Source of the DNA: Pseudomonas sp. DC1.2
GTDB lineage: Bacteria > Pseudomonadota > Gammaproteobacteria > Pseudomonadales > Pseudomonadaceae
Reading direction: 5' to 3'
DNA: 64,000 bases
Assembly: GCF_034351645.1 (NCBI RefSeq)
Contig: NZ_CP133782.1
Span: 4,680,001-4,744,000 of the forward strand
Position 1 is the first letter of the stretch. Each line of letters begins with the position of its first letter. Shown here piece by piece: positions 47,476 to 56,417 of this stretch. The notes below the pieces were generated by a model. That model ran no database searches, was not told the origin of the DNA, and saw only the letters and a program-made list of their open reading frames with translations. Position numbers and translations under genes: made by a program.

Positions 47476-48095
47476 ATACCCCTGTGGAAAAACCCTGGAT
47501 TCTCGGCCTCACCGGCGGCATCGGCAGCGGCAAAAGTGCAGCCGCCCAGCACTTCATCGACCTGGGCGTCCATGTGGTAGATGCCGATCATGCGGCGCGC
47601 TGGGTGGTGGAGCCCGGTCGTCCGGCGCTGGCGAAGATAGCCGAGCACTTCGGCCCTGGCGTCCTTCAGGCCAATGGCCAATTGGATCGCGCAGCGTTGC
47701 GCAAACTGATCTTCGAAATACCCGAACAACGGCACTGGCTTGAGGCGCTGCTGCACCCGCTGATCACCGAAGAAATCGTCGATCATCTGGCCAAGGCACA
47801 ATCACCCTACGCGATCCTGGTTTCGCCGCTGCTGATCGAGTCTGGGCAGAACGCAATGACCCAACGGGTGTTGGTGATCGACGCCCCCGAACAACTACAG
47901 ATCGAACGCACCCTGCAGCGTGACCAGACCAGCGAGCAACAGGTCCAGGCGATCCTCAAGGCCCAGTCCGGCCGGCAGGATCGCGTGAGCCATGCCGACG
48001 ACGTGGTGGTCAATGACCGCGACCTCGCCTGGCTGCACCGCGAGGTCGAACGCCTGCATCACTTTTACCTTACTTTGCGTGGAGGCCAATCATGA
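47472..48095 (+). CDS. coaE: Dephospho-CoA kinase
   Basis: The 207-residue P-loop kinase performs the last step of CoA synthesis. Walker A is '[15 protein letters not shown]', followed by '[12 protein letters not shown]' (substrate Asp) and 'SPLLIESG'. The ATG at 47472 overlaps the pilD stop (ATGA); a much longer frame upstream is only pilD read in another frame. The pilD-coaE-yacG order is common in gammaproteobacteria. The stop overlaps yacG by four bases. Confidence 0.97.
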   Translation: MNTPVEKPWILGLTGGIGSGKSAAAQHFIDLGVHVVDADHAARWVVEPGRPALAKIAEHFGPGVLQANGQLDRAALRKLIFEIPEQRHWLEALLHPLITEEIVDHLAKAQSPYAILVSPLLIESGQNAMTQRVLVIDAPEQLQIERTLQRDQTSEQQVQAILKAQSGRQDRVSHADDVVVNDRDLAWLHREVERLHHFYLTLRGGQS

Positions 48096-48292
48096 GCCAA
48101 CCCCCTGTCGTCGATTGCCCAACCTGTGGCGCCCCAGTCGAGTGGAGCGCCGCCAGCACGTTCCGGCCGTTTTGCTCTGATCGCTGCAAGCTGATCGACC
48201 TGGGTGCCTGGGCGTCGGAAGAACACAAAATCCCGGTCAGCCCGGATGCCGAGGACGAGCTGTTTTCCGAAGACTTCGCTCCCCGTCACTGA
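48092..48292 (+). CDS. yacG: DNA gyrase inhibitor YacG
   Basis: The 66-residue zinc protein has the C-x2-C-x15-C-x3-C site ('[13 protein letters not shown]', '[14 protein letters not shown]') and an acidic tail ('[11 protein letters not shown]'). E. coli YacG binds GyrB and blocks DNA binding. It is coupled to coaE by overlap and is the last gene of the pilBCD-coaE-yacG unit. Confidence 0.95.
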   Translation: MSQPPVVDCPTCGAPVEWSAASTFRPFCSDRCKLIDLGAWASEEHKIPVSPDAEDELFSEDFAPRH

Positions 48293-48301
48293 TCGCTGGC
48301 A

Positions 48302-48517
48302 TCAGGGCCGCATAAAGCCATAGTCCTGTCCTTCATCGAGGTTTTCGGCGAGAAATTGCAACTCATCCGCCAGATCCTCGACACTGCGCACCGCCTTGCT
48401 CTGCTGCACCACCGCACTGAGCAAGGCGCGCAAGCTCAACCCCGGATCGAACCCCACTTCCTGCGCCGCGTCCAGACTGTGACGCAACTCCTGCCTTGCC
48501 CACTCGTAAACACTCAT
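48302..48517 (-). CDS. Small conserved hypothetical protein
   Basis: The 71-residue acidic protein starts 'MSVYEWARQELRHSLDAAQE' and is predicted largely helical, without signal or membrane segment. The frame extends ten codons upstream, but the ATG at 48517 is the more natural start. It ends 9 bp from yacG on the opposite strand. I do not recognise a family beyond remembering a similar small gene after yacG in other pseudomonads. Confidence 0.7.
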   Translation of the reverse strand: MSVYEWARQELRHSLDAAQEVGFDPGLSLRALLSAVVQQSKAVRSVEDLADELQFLAENLDEGQDYGFMRP

Positions 48518-48580
48518 AACGATGCTCCTGAAGGTTTTGCCGAGCATGAGATGAGCAGCGATTTCAGGATTTGATGTGGA

Positions 48581-49270
48581 TCAAGACTTGGGGTCCTGGT
48601 CTTTCCAGGGCGCCGAAAGGTAACGCGTGCGGTTGAAAGTCTCCAGCCACTCAGGGCAGAACACCACCAATGCACTGATCACGATACCGTTGATAAACGC
48701 CTCGGGAAAAACAATCAGCCACAGATAACCGACAAAATCCTCCAACCACTCTGGCATCGCGAAACGTCCGTCGAACCACAGCAGGGCTAGCCCCACCAAA
48801 AGACACAACAGCGCCGACAGCGCCGCGGCAAAAAAGCCGGAGCAAAAGATATACACAAACGGATTACGCGGCTGTGCGCGCTCTACGAGGATCGCACAGC
48901 ACTCGGTGACGAGTACCGGCAGCAAAATCAGCAGCGTGCCATTAACCCCGACAGCCATCAGGTCCTGACGCCCGAGCAGTACCAGCCCGAGTTGCGCAAT
49001 CAACCCACCGATAATTGCCAGCGGCCAGTCCAGCAGCAGTGTCACCGCGGTCATGCCGATGAAGTGGTAGGACACGCCCGTATCGAAATCCCGCCGCACC
49101 AACCACAGGATGAACAACGCGAACACGGTGCCAAACAGCAAATGCTGACGGCGAGTGTCGCTGAACAACTCAACCCAGGGCGCCCGCCAGATCGCCCAGA
49201 TCAGCACCGGCAGATCAATCAGCCAACCGACCGTCAGACTCTGCGGTGACAGCAGTCCGGCGGCGATCAT
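48581..49270 (-). CDS. Energy-coupling factor ABC transporter permease-like membrane protein (CbiM type)
   Basis: The 229-residue protein has about six or seven hydrophobic helices and the CbiM-family tail ('GYLWLIVFPEAFINGIVISALVVF'). CbiM-type S/T components import Co2+ or Ni2+, but the N-terminal metal-binding 'MHI' start of true CbiM is missing and no ATPase partner lies nearby. Metal transport is therefore unproven. The ATG at 49270 with AAGAGG eight bases upstream is chosen over GTG 49276. Confidence 0.75.
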   Translation of the reverse strand: MIAAGLLSPQSLTVGWLIDLPVLIWAIWRAPWVELFSDTRRQHLLFGTVFALFILWLVRRDFDTGVSYHFIGMTAVTLLLDWPLAIIGGLIAQLGLVLLGRQDLMAVGVNGTLLILLPVLVTECCAILVERAQPRNPFVYIFCSGFFAAALSALLCLLVGLALLWFDGRFAMPEWLEDFVGYLWLIVFPEAFINGIVISALVVFCPEWLETFNRTRYLSAPWKDQDPKS

Positions 49271-49408
49271 GACCACATCCTCTTGAGTTCCACTACACGC
49301 TCCTAGCCAGGTTTAAGCGCAATGCCCAGCAGTCTACACCGGAGCCAAAGTTGCTCCAGCTCACGCAAAGCTTTCAGCTTGTCGCAATTGAACGCTAAGC
49401 TTGGGCCT

Positions 49409-50035
49409 ATGGATGACTCAGATTATTTACGCCTGCTGACCATCGCGGCCGAGCAAGCCAACGCGTTCCTGTCCAATGCCCGCAAATGGGAGCGTGAGCG
49501 TTGGGTCTGCCAGCGCCTGCTGCAAGGCCTGAACATTGCCTATCGCGCCGACGAGTTCGCCCCCGCCGGGGAGCCGCCGGACGTGCTATTTCGTGACGCC
49601 AGTTTCGAGGTGTTCTTCGTCCTCGACGAAGGCCGGCGCCTCAACGACGAATGGCGCGACGAATTGCAGCGACGTCGCAGTGCGTTTTCCCTGAGCCAAC
49701 TGGTGCGCCGCGAGGCCAAGCCAAAACGCATACCCGCCAACGAATTCCTACTGAGACTGGCCCCGACTTTGCGCAAGAAAGCTCATAACTACAAAGAACG
49801 CGGCATGGACTTGGGGGAGTTGGATATCATTGCCTTCGCCAGTCTCAAACGTGAAGTGCTGGACCTCAACAGCCATTTCCCGCCCCCCACCGAATACCTG
49901 CGCCAAGGCTGGCGTTCGTTGTCGCTGGTGGGCCCGACCTTCGCCCGTGTGCTGTTCGCTCAGCCGGGAGCCCCGGATTTCCTGCGCAATAACTTGGGAC
50001 GCAGCATCGTTTTCGACGTCGGGATCAGCCTGTGA
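49409..50035 (+). CDS. DUF1780 domain-containing protein
   Basis: The 208-residue cytoplasmic protein fits DUF1780 ('MDDSDYLRLLTIAAEQANAF', 'ANEFLLRLAPTLRKKAHNY', 'RSIVFDVGISL'). The family is nearly restricted to Pseudomonas and may have a nuclease-like fold, judging by 'PPDVLFRDASFEVFFVLDEG', but no activity is known. The start follows the family pattern; an upstream extension is rejected. The stop overlaps the MOSC gene by four bases. Confidence 0.82.
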   Translation: MDDSDYLRLLTIAAEQANAFLSNARKWERERWVCQRLLQGLNIAYRADEFAPAGEPPDVLFRDASFEVFFVLDEGRRLNDEWRDELQRRRSAFSLSQLVRREAKPKRIPANEFLLRLAPTLRKKAHNYKERGMDLGELDIIAFASLKREVLDLNSHFPPPTEYLRQGWRSLSLVGPTFARVLFAQPGAPDFLRNNLGRSIVFDVGISL

Positions 50036-50559
50036 GCCCGTTACAGGCATTGATCGGCGAAGTGCCGCAGACAGGTGTCGTTCGCTGGATTGGCGTGCGC
50101 CCGCAATCACGCTCGCCGATGGTTGAACTAGACGCCGTCGAGGCGCGACTTGAGACGGGCTTGACCGGCGACCACGCCCGTCCCGGGGTGAGAAATGCAC
50201 GGCAGGTGACGTTGATCCAGTGGGAACACCTGGCGGTGATCAATTCACTGATGGGCCGTGCGCAAGATCAGCCGGTCTTGCCCCATGACTTGCGACGAAA
50301 CCTGGTCATCAGTGGCATCAACCTGTTCAGTCTGAAGGGCCGGCGCTTTCGAATCGGCCAGGCCATTTTCGAAACCACCGGTTGGTGCCAGCCTTGCGCA
50401 CGCCTGCAAAACAACCTGGGGCCGGGCACCTTTCAAGCGGTTCGCGGCCATGGCGGAATCACCGCCCGAGTGTTAAAAAGTGGAATCATTCGCCTGGACG
50501 ACACGGTTAGCGTCGAGCCTGTTCCCGACAGCGGCTATGCTCCATTCAATACGAGATAA
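50032..50559 (+). CDS. MOSC domain-containing protein
   Basis: The 175-residue stand-alone MOSC protein contains the conserved cysteine in 'ETTGWCQPCARL' and the 'LPHDLRRNLVISGINL' segment. MOSC domains handle molybdenum cofactor or sulfur and occur in YiiM/YcbX-type detoxification enzymes of N-hydroxylated compounds. The start is GTG in a GTGA overlap with the DUF1780 stop. Confidence 0.88.
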   Translation: MSPLQALIGEVPQTGVVRWIGVRPQSRSPMVELDAVEARLETGLTGDHARPGVRNARQVTLIQWEHLAVINSLMGRAQDQPVLPHDLRRNLVISGINLFSLKGRRFRIGQAIFETTGWCQPCARLQNNLGPGTFQAVRGHGGITARVLKSGIIRLDDTVSVEPVPDSGYAPFNTR

Positions 50560-50610
50560 AACTCGCTGTAGCTTCTACACATTCAGCAACGTCTACCTGA
50601 CGAGGCCTTT

Positions 50611-50784
50611 ATGACCAGCCGCCTGAACCCCGATGATCAGAAGCATGTCGAAGAGTACCTGCACCTGTCCCAGCACCGAGTCGAGCGCCGGCCTTTCCGG
50701 CCGTGGATGCTCCTCGTAGTGGTGTTGGCAGTGACCATTGGTTTAGGCCTGTTGAGCCGATTTATCAGTTACCTGACGCTATGA
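50611..50784 (+). CDS. DUF3094-family small membrane protein
   Basis: The 57-residue protein opens 'MTSRLNPDDQKHVEEYLHLS' and ends in one membrane helix ('WMLLVVVLAVTIGLGLLSRF'). A GAGG lies about eight bases before the ATG. It matches what I recall as DUF3094, found next to ndh in pseudomonads. It is likely an inner-membrane protein with a cytoplasmic N-terminal tail; function unknown. Confidence 0.8.
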   Translation: MTSRLNPDDQKHVEEYLHLSQHRVERRPFRPWMLLVVVLAVTIGLGLLSRFISYLTL

Positions 50785-50844
50785 GCTGCCTTGCGCTCGC
50801 TCGGGTAACCGCACCGATTTCTTTTAGCCTTGCGAGATATCCCT

Positions 50845-52143
50845 ATGACTCATCGTATTGTCATCGTTGGCGGCGGCGCCGGCGGCCTGGAGTTGGCTAC
50901 CCGTCTGGGTAAGACTCTGGGCAAGCGTGGCACCGCCAGTGTGATGCTGGTCGACGCAAACCTGACTCACATCTGGAAACCGCTGTTACACGAAGTGGCC
51001 GCCGGATCCCTGAACTCCTCCGAAGACGAACTCAATTACGTGGCCCAAGCCAAATGGAACCATTTCGAGTTCCAGCTGGGGCGCATGAGCGGGCTCGATC
51101 GCGAGCAGAAAAAAATCCAGCTCGCCGCCACCTACGACGACGCGGGCGTGGAATTGCTTCCGGCCCGTGAGCTGGGTTACGACTCACTGGTCATAGCCGT
51201 CGGCAGCACCACCAACGATTTTGGCACTCAAGGCGCAGCGCAACATTGCCTGTTCCTCGACACCCGCAAGCAGGCCGAACGCTTCCACCAGCAACTGCTC
51301 AATCACTACCTGCGCGCTCACGCCGGGCAAACCGACACCGTCGAGCAGATCAGCGTGGCCATCGTCGGTGCAGGCGCCACTGGTGTCGAGTTGGCAGCCG
51401 AGTTGCACAACGCCGCGCATGAGCTGGCGGCTTATGGGCTGGACCGGATCAAGCCGGAAAACATGCACATCACCCTCATCGAAGCCGGGCCACGCGTATT
51501 GCCTGCGCTGCCAGAACGGATCGGCGGGCCTGTGCATAAAACCCTGGAAAAACTCGGGGTCAACGTGATGACCAATGCAGCGGTCAGCGAAGTCACGGCC
51601 GACAGCCTGATCACCGCCGACGGCAAAGTGATCAATGCCAGCCTGAAAGTCTGGGCGGCAGGGATTCGCGCACCGGGTTTCCTCAAGGACATCGATGGCC
51701 TGGAAACCAATCGCATCAATCAACTGAACGTGCTCCCGACCCTGCAGACCACCCGTGACGAGAATATCTTCGCCTTCGGTGACTGCGCAGCCTGCCCGCA
51801 ACCGGGGACTGATCGCAACGTGCCGCCACGCGCCCAGGCGGCGCATCAACAAGCATCGTTGCTGGCCAAATCCCTGAAGCTGCGAATAGAAGGCAAGCCT
51901 CTGCCTTCGTACAAGTACACGGATTACGGCTCGCTGATTTCGCTGTCGCGTTTTTCGGCTGTGGGTAACTTGATGGGCAACCTGACCGGCAGTGTGATGC
52001 TCGAAGGCTGGTTGGCGCGGATGTTTTACGTGTCGCTGTATCGCATGCACCAGGTGGCGCTTTACGGCGTATTCCGCACGGCGATGCTGATGCTGGGCAG
52101 CAAGATCGGGCGCGGGACTGAGCCGCGGCTCAAGCTGCACTGA
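50845..52143 (+). CDS. ndh: Type II NADH:quinone oxidoreductase
   Basis: The 432-residue flavoprotein oxidises NADH without proton pumping. The FAD motif is 'IVIVGGGAGGLELATRLG' at the N-terminus; the NADH motif is 'VAIVGAGATGVELAAEL' (about 175). The late FAD-contact region is 'NIFAFGDCAACPQPG', and an amphipathic C-terminal region anchors it to the membrane. The ATG at 50845 is preferred over an in-frame start five codons earlier. A strong terminator follows. Confidence 0.93.
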   Translation: MTHRIVIVGGGAGGLELATRLGKTLGKRGTASVMLVDANLTHIWKPLLHEVAAGSLNSSEDELNYVAQAKWNHFEFQLGRMSGLDREQKKIQLAATYDDAGVELLPARELGYDSLVIAVGSTTNDFGTQGAAQHCLFLDTRKQAERFHQQLLNHYLRAHAGQTDTVEQISVAIVGAGATGVELAAELHNAAHELAAYGLDRIKPENMHITLIEAGPRVLPALPERIGGPVHKTLEKLGVNVMTNAAVSEVTADSLITADGKVINASLKVWAAGIRAPGFLKDIDGLETNRINQLNVLPTLQTTRDENIFAFGDCAACPQPGTDRNVPPRAQAAHQQASLLAKSLKLRIEGKPLPSYKYTDYGSLISLSRFSAVGNLMGNLTGSVMLEGWLARMFYVSLYRMHQVALYGVFRTAMLMLGSKIGRGTEPRLKLH

Positions 52144-52180
52144 TACCCAACTACCCGCAGACGCTGGCTGAACGTAACCC

Positions 52181-52210
52181 GCCCCGCTCTAAATGAGCGG
52201 GGCTTTTTTT
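52181..52210 (+). terminator. ndh terminator
   Basis: An 8-bp stem GCCCCGCT/AGCGGGGC with a seven-base loop is followed by seven T residues, just before the end of the convergent chemoreceptor gene. Confidence 0.92.
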
Positions 52211-52222
52211 CGCCTGAAGGAT

Positions 52223-53848
52223 TTACACCCGAAAGCGTTGCACCATGCTTTGCAGTGCGTTGGCCAGTGTCGACAACTGATGGCTGGAGGCGTTGGTCTG
52301 GTCAGCGCCCGCGGCGGAACGTACCGACAGGTCTCGAATGTTCACCAGATTGCGATCGACTTCCCGCGCCACTTGAGCTTGTTCTTCGGCAGCACTGGCG
52401 ATCACCAGATTACGTTCATGAATCTCATGCACCGAGGCGGTGATGGTCTGGAGCGCCTCGCCTGCTCGCTCGGCCAGTACCAAGGTGCTGGCCGTCCGCG
52501 AAGCGCTCGCCTGCATGGAGTCCAACGCCAGGCTCGAACCATTACGCATGCCAAGCACCATCTGTTCGATTTCCTGGGTCGACTGCTGCGTGCGATGCGC
52601 CAGTGCGCGCACTTCATCGGCCACCACCGCGAAACCTCGCCCACTCTCTCCGGCACGCGCCGCTTCTATCGCCGCATTAAGCGCCAGCAAGTTGGTTTGC
52701 TCGGCGATGGCTCGAATCACATCCAACACCTTGCCGATGTCTTGAGACTGATTGGCCAGGGACTGCACCAACTCGCCAGTGTGCTGCACGTCATTGGCCA
52801 AGGCACTGATGGCGCTCGCAGTTTCGCTGACCCGCTGCTGCCCCAATTGCGCTGACTCGCTGGACTGGCGAGTGGCATCGGAGGTGGACACCGCATTGCG
52901 GGCGACCTCTTCCACGGCAGCGGTCATTTCGTTGACCGCCGTGGCGGCCTGTTCGATTTCGTTATTTTGCTGCTGCAAGCCTTGAGTACTGTCGAGGGTC
53001 ACAGCGTTCAGCTCATCTGCCGCCTTGGTCAGTTGAGTCGCCGAACCACTGATGCCTTGCAGGGTTTCACGCAGGTTTTGCTGCATGGTCGCCAAGGCCT
53101 TGAGCAAACGGCTCACTTCATCGTTACCGTGGGTTTCGATAGGCTTGGTTAGATCGCCCTGTGCCACGCTTTCTGCGGCCTGCAGGGCTTCATTCAACGG
53201 GCGCACGATACTGCGAGTCAGCAGCATCGCCAACGCAACCGTCGCCAGTGCCGCCAACGCAATGAACAGGCTGACAATCATTCGCGACGTTTCGTAGTGC
53301 GCCAGGGAGGTCTGGCTTTCCGTCGCCACCTGTTTGGCGAACAACTCAGCCAGGTCGTTGAGTTGTTTACCAGAACCATCGACGACGGTTTTCATATCCA
53401 GCAATAACAATTTGGTCAGCTCGTCACGCCGCCCTTGCTCGGCCAAGGCGAACGACTGGGCGATGCCAGCACGATAAGCATTGAAGGTGGTTTTAAACTG
53501 GTCATACAGCGCTTTACCTTCGGCGGTGGTGACCAATTTGTCGTAAGCGGTGATTTTATCGCTCAGTTCCTTGTCCCGCGTGTCCATCTGAGTGCGGTAC
53601 TGCGCGATGTTCTTTGGGTCCTGATCCAGGGCCATCCGTAAGGAAATGGTACGAATGCGCAGCATAATTTCGCGGATTTCGTCACCGCCACGAATACTCG
53701 GCAGCCATTGGGTCTCTACCGCCACCTCGTTATCACGGATGCTCGACATCTGCCTCAGGGCAAAAACCCCGAGCAAGGCAACCAGCACAGCGATCAGGGC
53801 AAACCCAAGCGCAGCACGCGGGGCAATATTCAGCTGACGAAGAAACAT
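52223..53848 (-). CDS. Methyl-accepting chemotaxis protein
   Basis: The 541-residue chemoreceptor has an N-terminal helix (about 10-32), a periplasmic four-helix-bundle sensor of about 160 residues, a second helix (about 190-212), HAMP and a signalling domain. The hairpin tip '[34 protein letters not shown]' (quoted in part) binds CheA/CheW. The C-terminus is short with no NWETF-like pentapeptide, so methylation enzymes must dock elsewhere. The ligand is unknown. A sigma-28 promoter precedes it. Confidence 0.94.
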   Translation of the reverse strand: MFLRQLNIAPRAALGFALIAVLVALLGVFALRQMSSIRDNEVAVETQWLPSIRGGDEIREIMLRIRTISLRMALDQDPKNIAQYRTQMDTRDKELSDKITAYDKLVTTAEGKALYDQFKTTFNAYRAGIAQSFALAEQGRRDELTKLLLLDMKTVVDGSGKQLNDLAELFAKQVATESQTSLAHYETSRMIVSLFIALAALATVALAMLLTRSIVRPLNEALQAAESVAQGDLTKPIETHGNDEVSRLLKALATMQQNLRETLQGISGSATQLTKAADELNAVTLDSTQGLQQQNNEIEQAATAVNEMTAAVEEVARNAVSTSDATRQSSESAQLGQQRVSETASAISALANDVQHTGELVQSLANQSQDIGKVLDVIRAIAEQTNLLALNAAIEAARAGESGRGFAVVADEVRALAHRTQQSTQEIEQMVLGMRNGSSLALDSMQASASRTASTLVLAERAGEALQTITASVHEIHERNLVIASAAEEQAQVAREVDRNLVNIRDLSVRSAAGADQTNASSHQLSTLANALQSMVQRFRV

Positions 53849-53911
53849 AACGAGCGCCTTTTCTTTGTTATTGGCTGGAGAAAGAGGCGCTGTCTGTGCC
53901 TCGCTAGCTCG

Positions 53912-53938
53912 TTATCGGCCGGTTGTATGACGACTGAA
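53912..53938 (-). promoter_or_regulatory. Sigma-28 (FliA) promoter of the chemoreceptor gene
   Basis: The minus strand has a perfect GCCGATAA -10 (53912-53919), an 11-bp spacer and TTCAGTCG (53931-53938), a half-matching -35 (consensus TAAAGTTT). It lies about 65 bp upstream of the start codon. Chemoreceptors are typical FliA targets. Confidence 0.75.
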
Positions 53939-53956
53939 GTGTTCTTTTCGCCAGAC

Positions 53957-53991
53957 CAAAAAAAATCCCCGTATCTTTCGATACGAGGATT
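53957..53991 (-). terminator. Terminator of the tRNA cluster
   Basis: On the minus strand a 12-bp stem (one C-A mismatch) with loop GAAA, arms 53964-53975 and 53980-53991, is followed by eight T residues, eight bases beyond the last tRNA. Confidence 0.88.
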
Positions 53992-53998
53992 TTTAATA

Positions 53999-54075
53999 TG
54001 GTCGGGGTAAGGGGATTCGAACTCCTGACATCCTGCTCCCAAAGCAGGCGCGCTACCAGACTGCGCTATACCCCG
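53999..54075 (-). tRNA. tRNA-Pro(TGG), distal copy
   Basis: The reverse complement folds as a 77-nt tRNA: CGGGGTA acceptor, anticodon loop TTTGGGA with anticodon TGG at 54039-54041, T-arm GTTCGAATC and encoded CCA. It is the last of four tRNAs and differs from the other Pro copy by one base in the D-arm. Confidence 0.95.
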
Positions 54076-54168
54076 GTAAAAAGATGACCTTTACAAGTCA
54101 CCTTCTTCGATCAGCGCTTTTGGCGTCTGATCTTAAGATCTGATTCCAGCGTTAACTGGTTTCAAAAA

Positions 54169-54244
54169 TGGTGGGTCGTGTGGGATTCGAACCTACGACC
54201 AATTGGTTAAAAGCCAACTGCTCTACCAACTGAGCTAACGACCC
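54169..54244 (-). tRNA. tRNA-Lys(TTT)
   Basis: The reverse complement folds as a 76-nt tRNA: GGGTCGT acceptor, D-arm AGCTCAGTTGGTAGAGC, anticodon loop CTTTTAA with TTT, and encoded CCA. Confidence 0.96.
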
Positions 54245-54249
54245 AAAAA

Positions 54250-54326
54250 TGGTCGGGGTAAGGGGATTCGAACTCCTGACATCCTGCTCCCAAAGCAGGC
54301 GCGCTACCGGACTGCGCTATACCCCG
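54250..54326 (-). tRNA. tRNA-Pro(TGG), proximal copy
   Basis: 77 nt, same acceptor, anticodon arm and CCA as the distal copy; the only change I see is in the D-arm (CCGGA versus CCAGA on the plus strand). It is five bases from tRNA-Lys. Confidence 0.95.
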
Positions 54327-54335
54327 GCTTGAAAT

Positions 54336-54411
54336 TGGCTCCGTGACCAGGACTCGAACCTGGGACCCAATGATTAACAGTCATTTGCTCTACCGACTGA
54401 GCTATCACGGA
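54336..54411 (-). tRNA. tRNA-Asn(GTT)
   Basis: 76 nt: TCCGTGA acceptor, anticodon loop CTGTTAA with anticodon GTT, T-arm GTTCGAGTC, encoded CCA. First gene of the Asn-Pro-Lys-Pro cluster. Confidence 0.96.
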
Positions 54412-54495
54412 ACTGCATATTTCAATTACAACAGTGAAACTTTTCCACCTCTTCAACGCGTTCGCATCGCTGCGTTCGTGTGTCTGAGGCGCGCT

Positions 54496-54523
54496 ATTCT
54501 ACAATTTTAAGCACCTCTGTCAA
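54496..54523 (-). promoter_or_regulatory. Promoter of the tRNA cluster
   Basis: On the minus strand: TTGACA (54518-54523), 16-bp spacer, TAGAAT (54496-54501), discriminator AGCGCGCC. The architecture is the same as the rRNA promoters at 907-1042, which supports common stringent control. Confidence 0.85.
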
Positions 54524-54950
54524 CCCCCTAAATTGCTTTCAAGACAATGATTTGCAACTTATTTCAGATTCCTGCTTGGGGAGCAGAAACCCTTCGGGGT
54601 GACTTACTGCGGGGCGCACTTTACAAGCCTTTTCCTTTGAGTTCAACAGCCTGGAGAAAAAAGGCTTCGCATTGAGACTGAATACCCTAACGGCACATAG
54701 TTTTGTGAGCGGGCACTGGAGATCTAGCCGCAGTCGGTGCTCGACCTCAGTGAGGATGAGGCCACTCCAAGCGATCCTTTCAACAGCGTTGTCCCGGCAG
54801 GCAGTCGGCTGTTTGGCGTGTAAAGCAGGTAAAAAAGCCCGGTGGACGATGGTCACTTGCCCATGAACGACTGGAGCTCACCCTCCAATTTCCAGATAAT
54901 GGCCATATGCTGCTAATCCGCGCAGCCCACTGATAAGGACATCCTGTTCG
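54524..54950. other. Intergenic region between the tRNA cluster and the secreted orphan gene
   Basis: 427 bases with no recognised gene. A minus-strand open frame of 105 codons (54539-54856) resembles no family I know, and its composition is not convincing. The segment 54569-54585 contains an inverted repeat (CTGCTTGGGGAGCAG) like a proline anticodon arm but without the rest of a tRNA. Just before the next gene, AAGGA lies at 54936-54940. Confidence 0.35.
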
Positions 54951-56213
54951 ATGAAGTTGCCGTCCACTGCCCTGCTCCTCGCTTGCGCCCTATTCCTGCC
55001 CACCGCCGCCCAAGCCAGCGATGCCGCGTTGACCGAAACGCTCAAAGCCTTCACTCGCTGCGATGCCAGTTTCTTCGCCAGCCTGAACACCCACCGCGAC
55101 GCGTGGGGGGCGTTTGCGCCGCTTAAGCAGGAAAAAAATGCGGCGTGGATAACCGTCAAAAATCGCGGCAGCAGCCCGGAAAATTCGATGCCTCTGCTCG
55201 GTACGCCGGTCGTTGCCGGTATGAAACTGTTGTCCTATGTCGACGAGAGCAGCGACCTCGGCCAACTGGGTCACTACTATTACTGGGGCTTCATTGTTGA
55301 AGGCAGCGTAAACGAAGTGGCCAAGCGCCTCGCGCCGTTGATGGAGCAGCCCAAGCAATTGCAGAATGTAGGCTCGTCCTATGTGCGCAGTGAAATCAAG
55401 GTCGGTGACCAATGGCGAGTCATCCAGCCGCAGCCAGGCACGGCGCCGGGTAGCAAACGTGTAGAACGCGTCTTGATCGTTGAGGCGGAAGGCAAGCAGG
55501 GCAATCAATCACGGGTCAATTGTTCCGTGCAGGGCGCCGTTGACGGTGCGATGCTCGCCCAACTGCGCCCGGACATCGCGCCGGCTGATTATCCTCAGCC
55601 ACAACCGGATACAAGCATTACCGGGGTCGCCGTACCGGAAGAAGTGCTCAAGCGCCTCGACTCGCCTCTGCTCATACCGAAATTCAAAACACTGAGCTAC
55701 ACCTACGCCACCAAGACCGGCGATAAGGTCAATGATCGTCCGGTGACGATTGAGTACACCGCAGACGGCGGCTTGCTGAAGAAGAATGAGATCTACAGCG
55801 AAGCCTTCCACGTCGAGCGTCTCACCCAGGCGGGCCTGATTCAGTTGAAGTCGAAAATGAACGGCATAGGCGATGGACGCGTGTTGCTCACCCGCGAACT
55901 TGAGGTTAAGACCCCGACGAGCTGGAGCCCCGGCCAAACGTTGAGCGCTCGCCTGGTCATGGAAGAAGTGCCTGCCCGGCCAACCGACAAACCCATAAAA
56001 CTGTCGACGACTTGCACCGTGGGTCAGCGCTTCCCTGCCCGGCAAGTATTCGCCTCGCTGACCGGCGATGCCATCGCGCTTGAGTGCGAACATGACAACA
56101 GTAAAACCTCCAACGCGTTTATCGAGGACTTGGGGGTTTCCCTGATTCTGGAGTCGACGTCGAACAAAACAAGTAGCGTGTACACGCTCACAGCCTTGGA
56201 TGTTGTGCGTTAA
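54951..56213 (+). CDS. Secreted hypothetical protein
   Basis: The 420-residue protein has a clear signal peptide ('MKLPSTALLLACALFLPTAAQA') and no further membrane segment, so it is periplasmic or exported. Cysteines occur at Cys37 and then pairwise (about 182, 347 and 373). The C-terminal half ('FHVERLTQAGLIQLKSKMNG', 'ELEVKTPTSWSPGQTLSARLVM') looks beta-rich. AAGGA lies ten bases before the ATG. I do not recognise a domain. It stands alone between a tRNA cluster and clpB, with a bidirectional terminator behind. Confidence 0.8.
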   Translation: MKLPSTALLLACALFLPTAAQASDAALTETLKAFTRCDASFFASLNTHRDAWGAFAPLKQEKNAAWITVKNRGSSPENSMPLLGTPVVAGMKLLSYVDESSDLGQLGHYYYWGFIVEGSVNEVAKRLAPLMEQPKQLQNVGSSYVRSEIKVGDQWRVIQPQPGTAPGSKRVERVLIVEAEGKQGNQSRVNCSVQGAVDGAMLAQLRPDIAPADYPQPQPDTSITGVAVPEEVLKRLDSPLLIPKFKTLSYTYATKTGDKVNDRPVTIEYTADGGLLKKNEIYSEAFHVERLTQAGLIQLKSKMNGIGDGRVLLTRELEVKTPTSWSPGQTLSARLVMEEVPARPTDKPIKLSTTCTVGQRFPARQVFASLTGDAIALECEHDNSKTSNAFIEDLGVSLILESTSNKTSSVYTLTALDVVR

Positions 56214-56364
56214 GCAGTCATCAAGACTGAGGCCAAGACACGCTTGCAGATGCAGCGCCTGCAGGGGCGGCCGCCAGCACCCAGAGCGCGTTGCCGAGCG
56301 CGTCTGAATCAAATGCATGGCATCCCCTGCCGATTGACGGCACAGCTTTTATTTTTCCCCGGTC

Positions 56365-56390
56365 AAAAAAAACCCTCAGAGAGGGATTTT
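56365..56390. terminator. Bidirectional terminator between the orphan gene and clpB
   Basis: A CCCTC/GAGGG stem (56373-56377 with 56381-56385) and three-base loop is flanked by eight A residues on the left (T run on the minus strand) and ATTTT on the right. It can end clpB (minus) and the secreted gene (plus). Confidence 0.75.
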
Positions 56391-56417
56391 GAAGTAAGTC
56401 CACACTGAAAAGCCCTA

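Noticed and set aside
53999..54411. tRNA cluster as an attachment site of an integrated island
   Set aside because: No integrase, no direct repeat of a tRNA 3' end beyond the second complete tRNA-Pro, and core genes on both sides.
54569..54600. Possible tRNA-Pro(GGG)-like fragment
   Set aside because: Only an anticodon-arm-like inverted repeat is present; acceptor, D-arm and T-arm sequences are missing.
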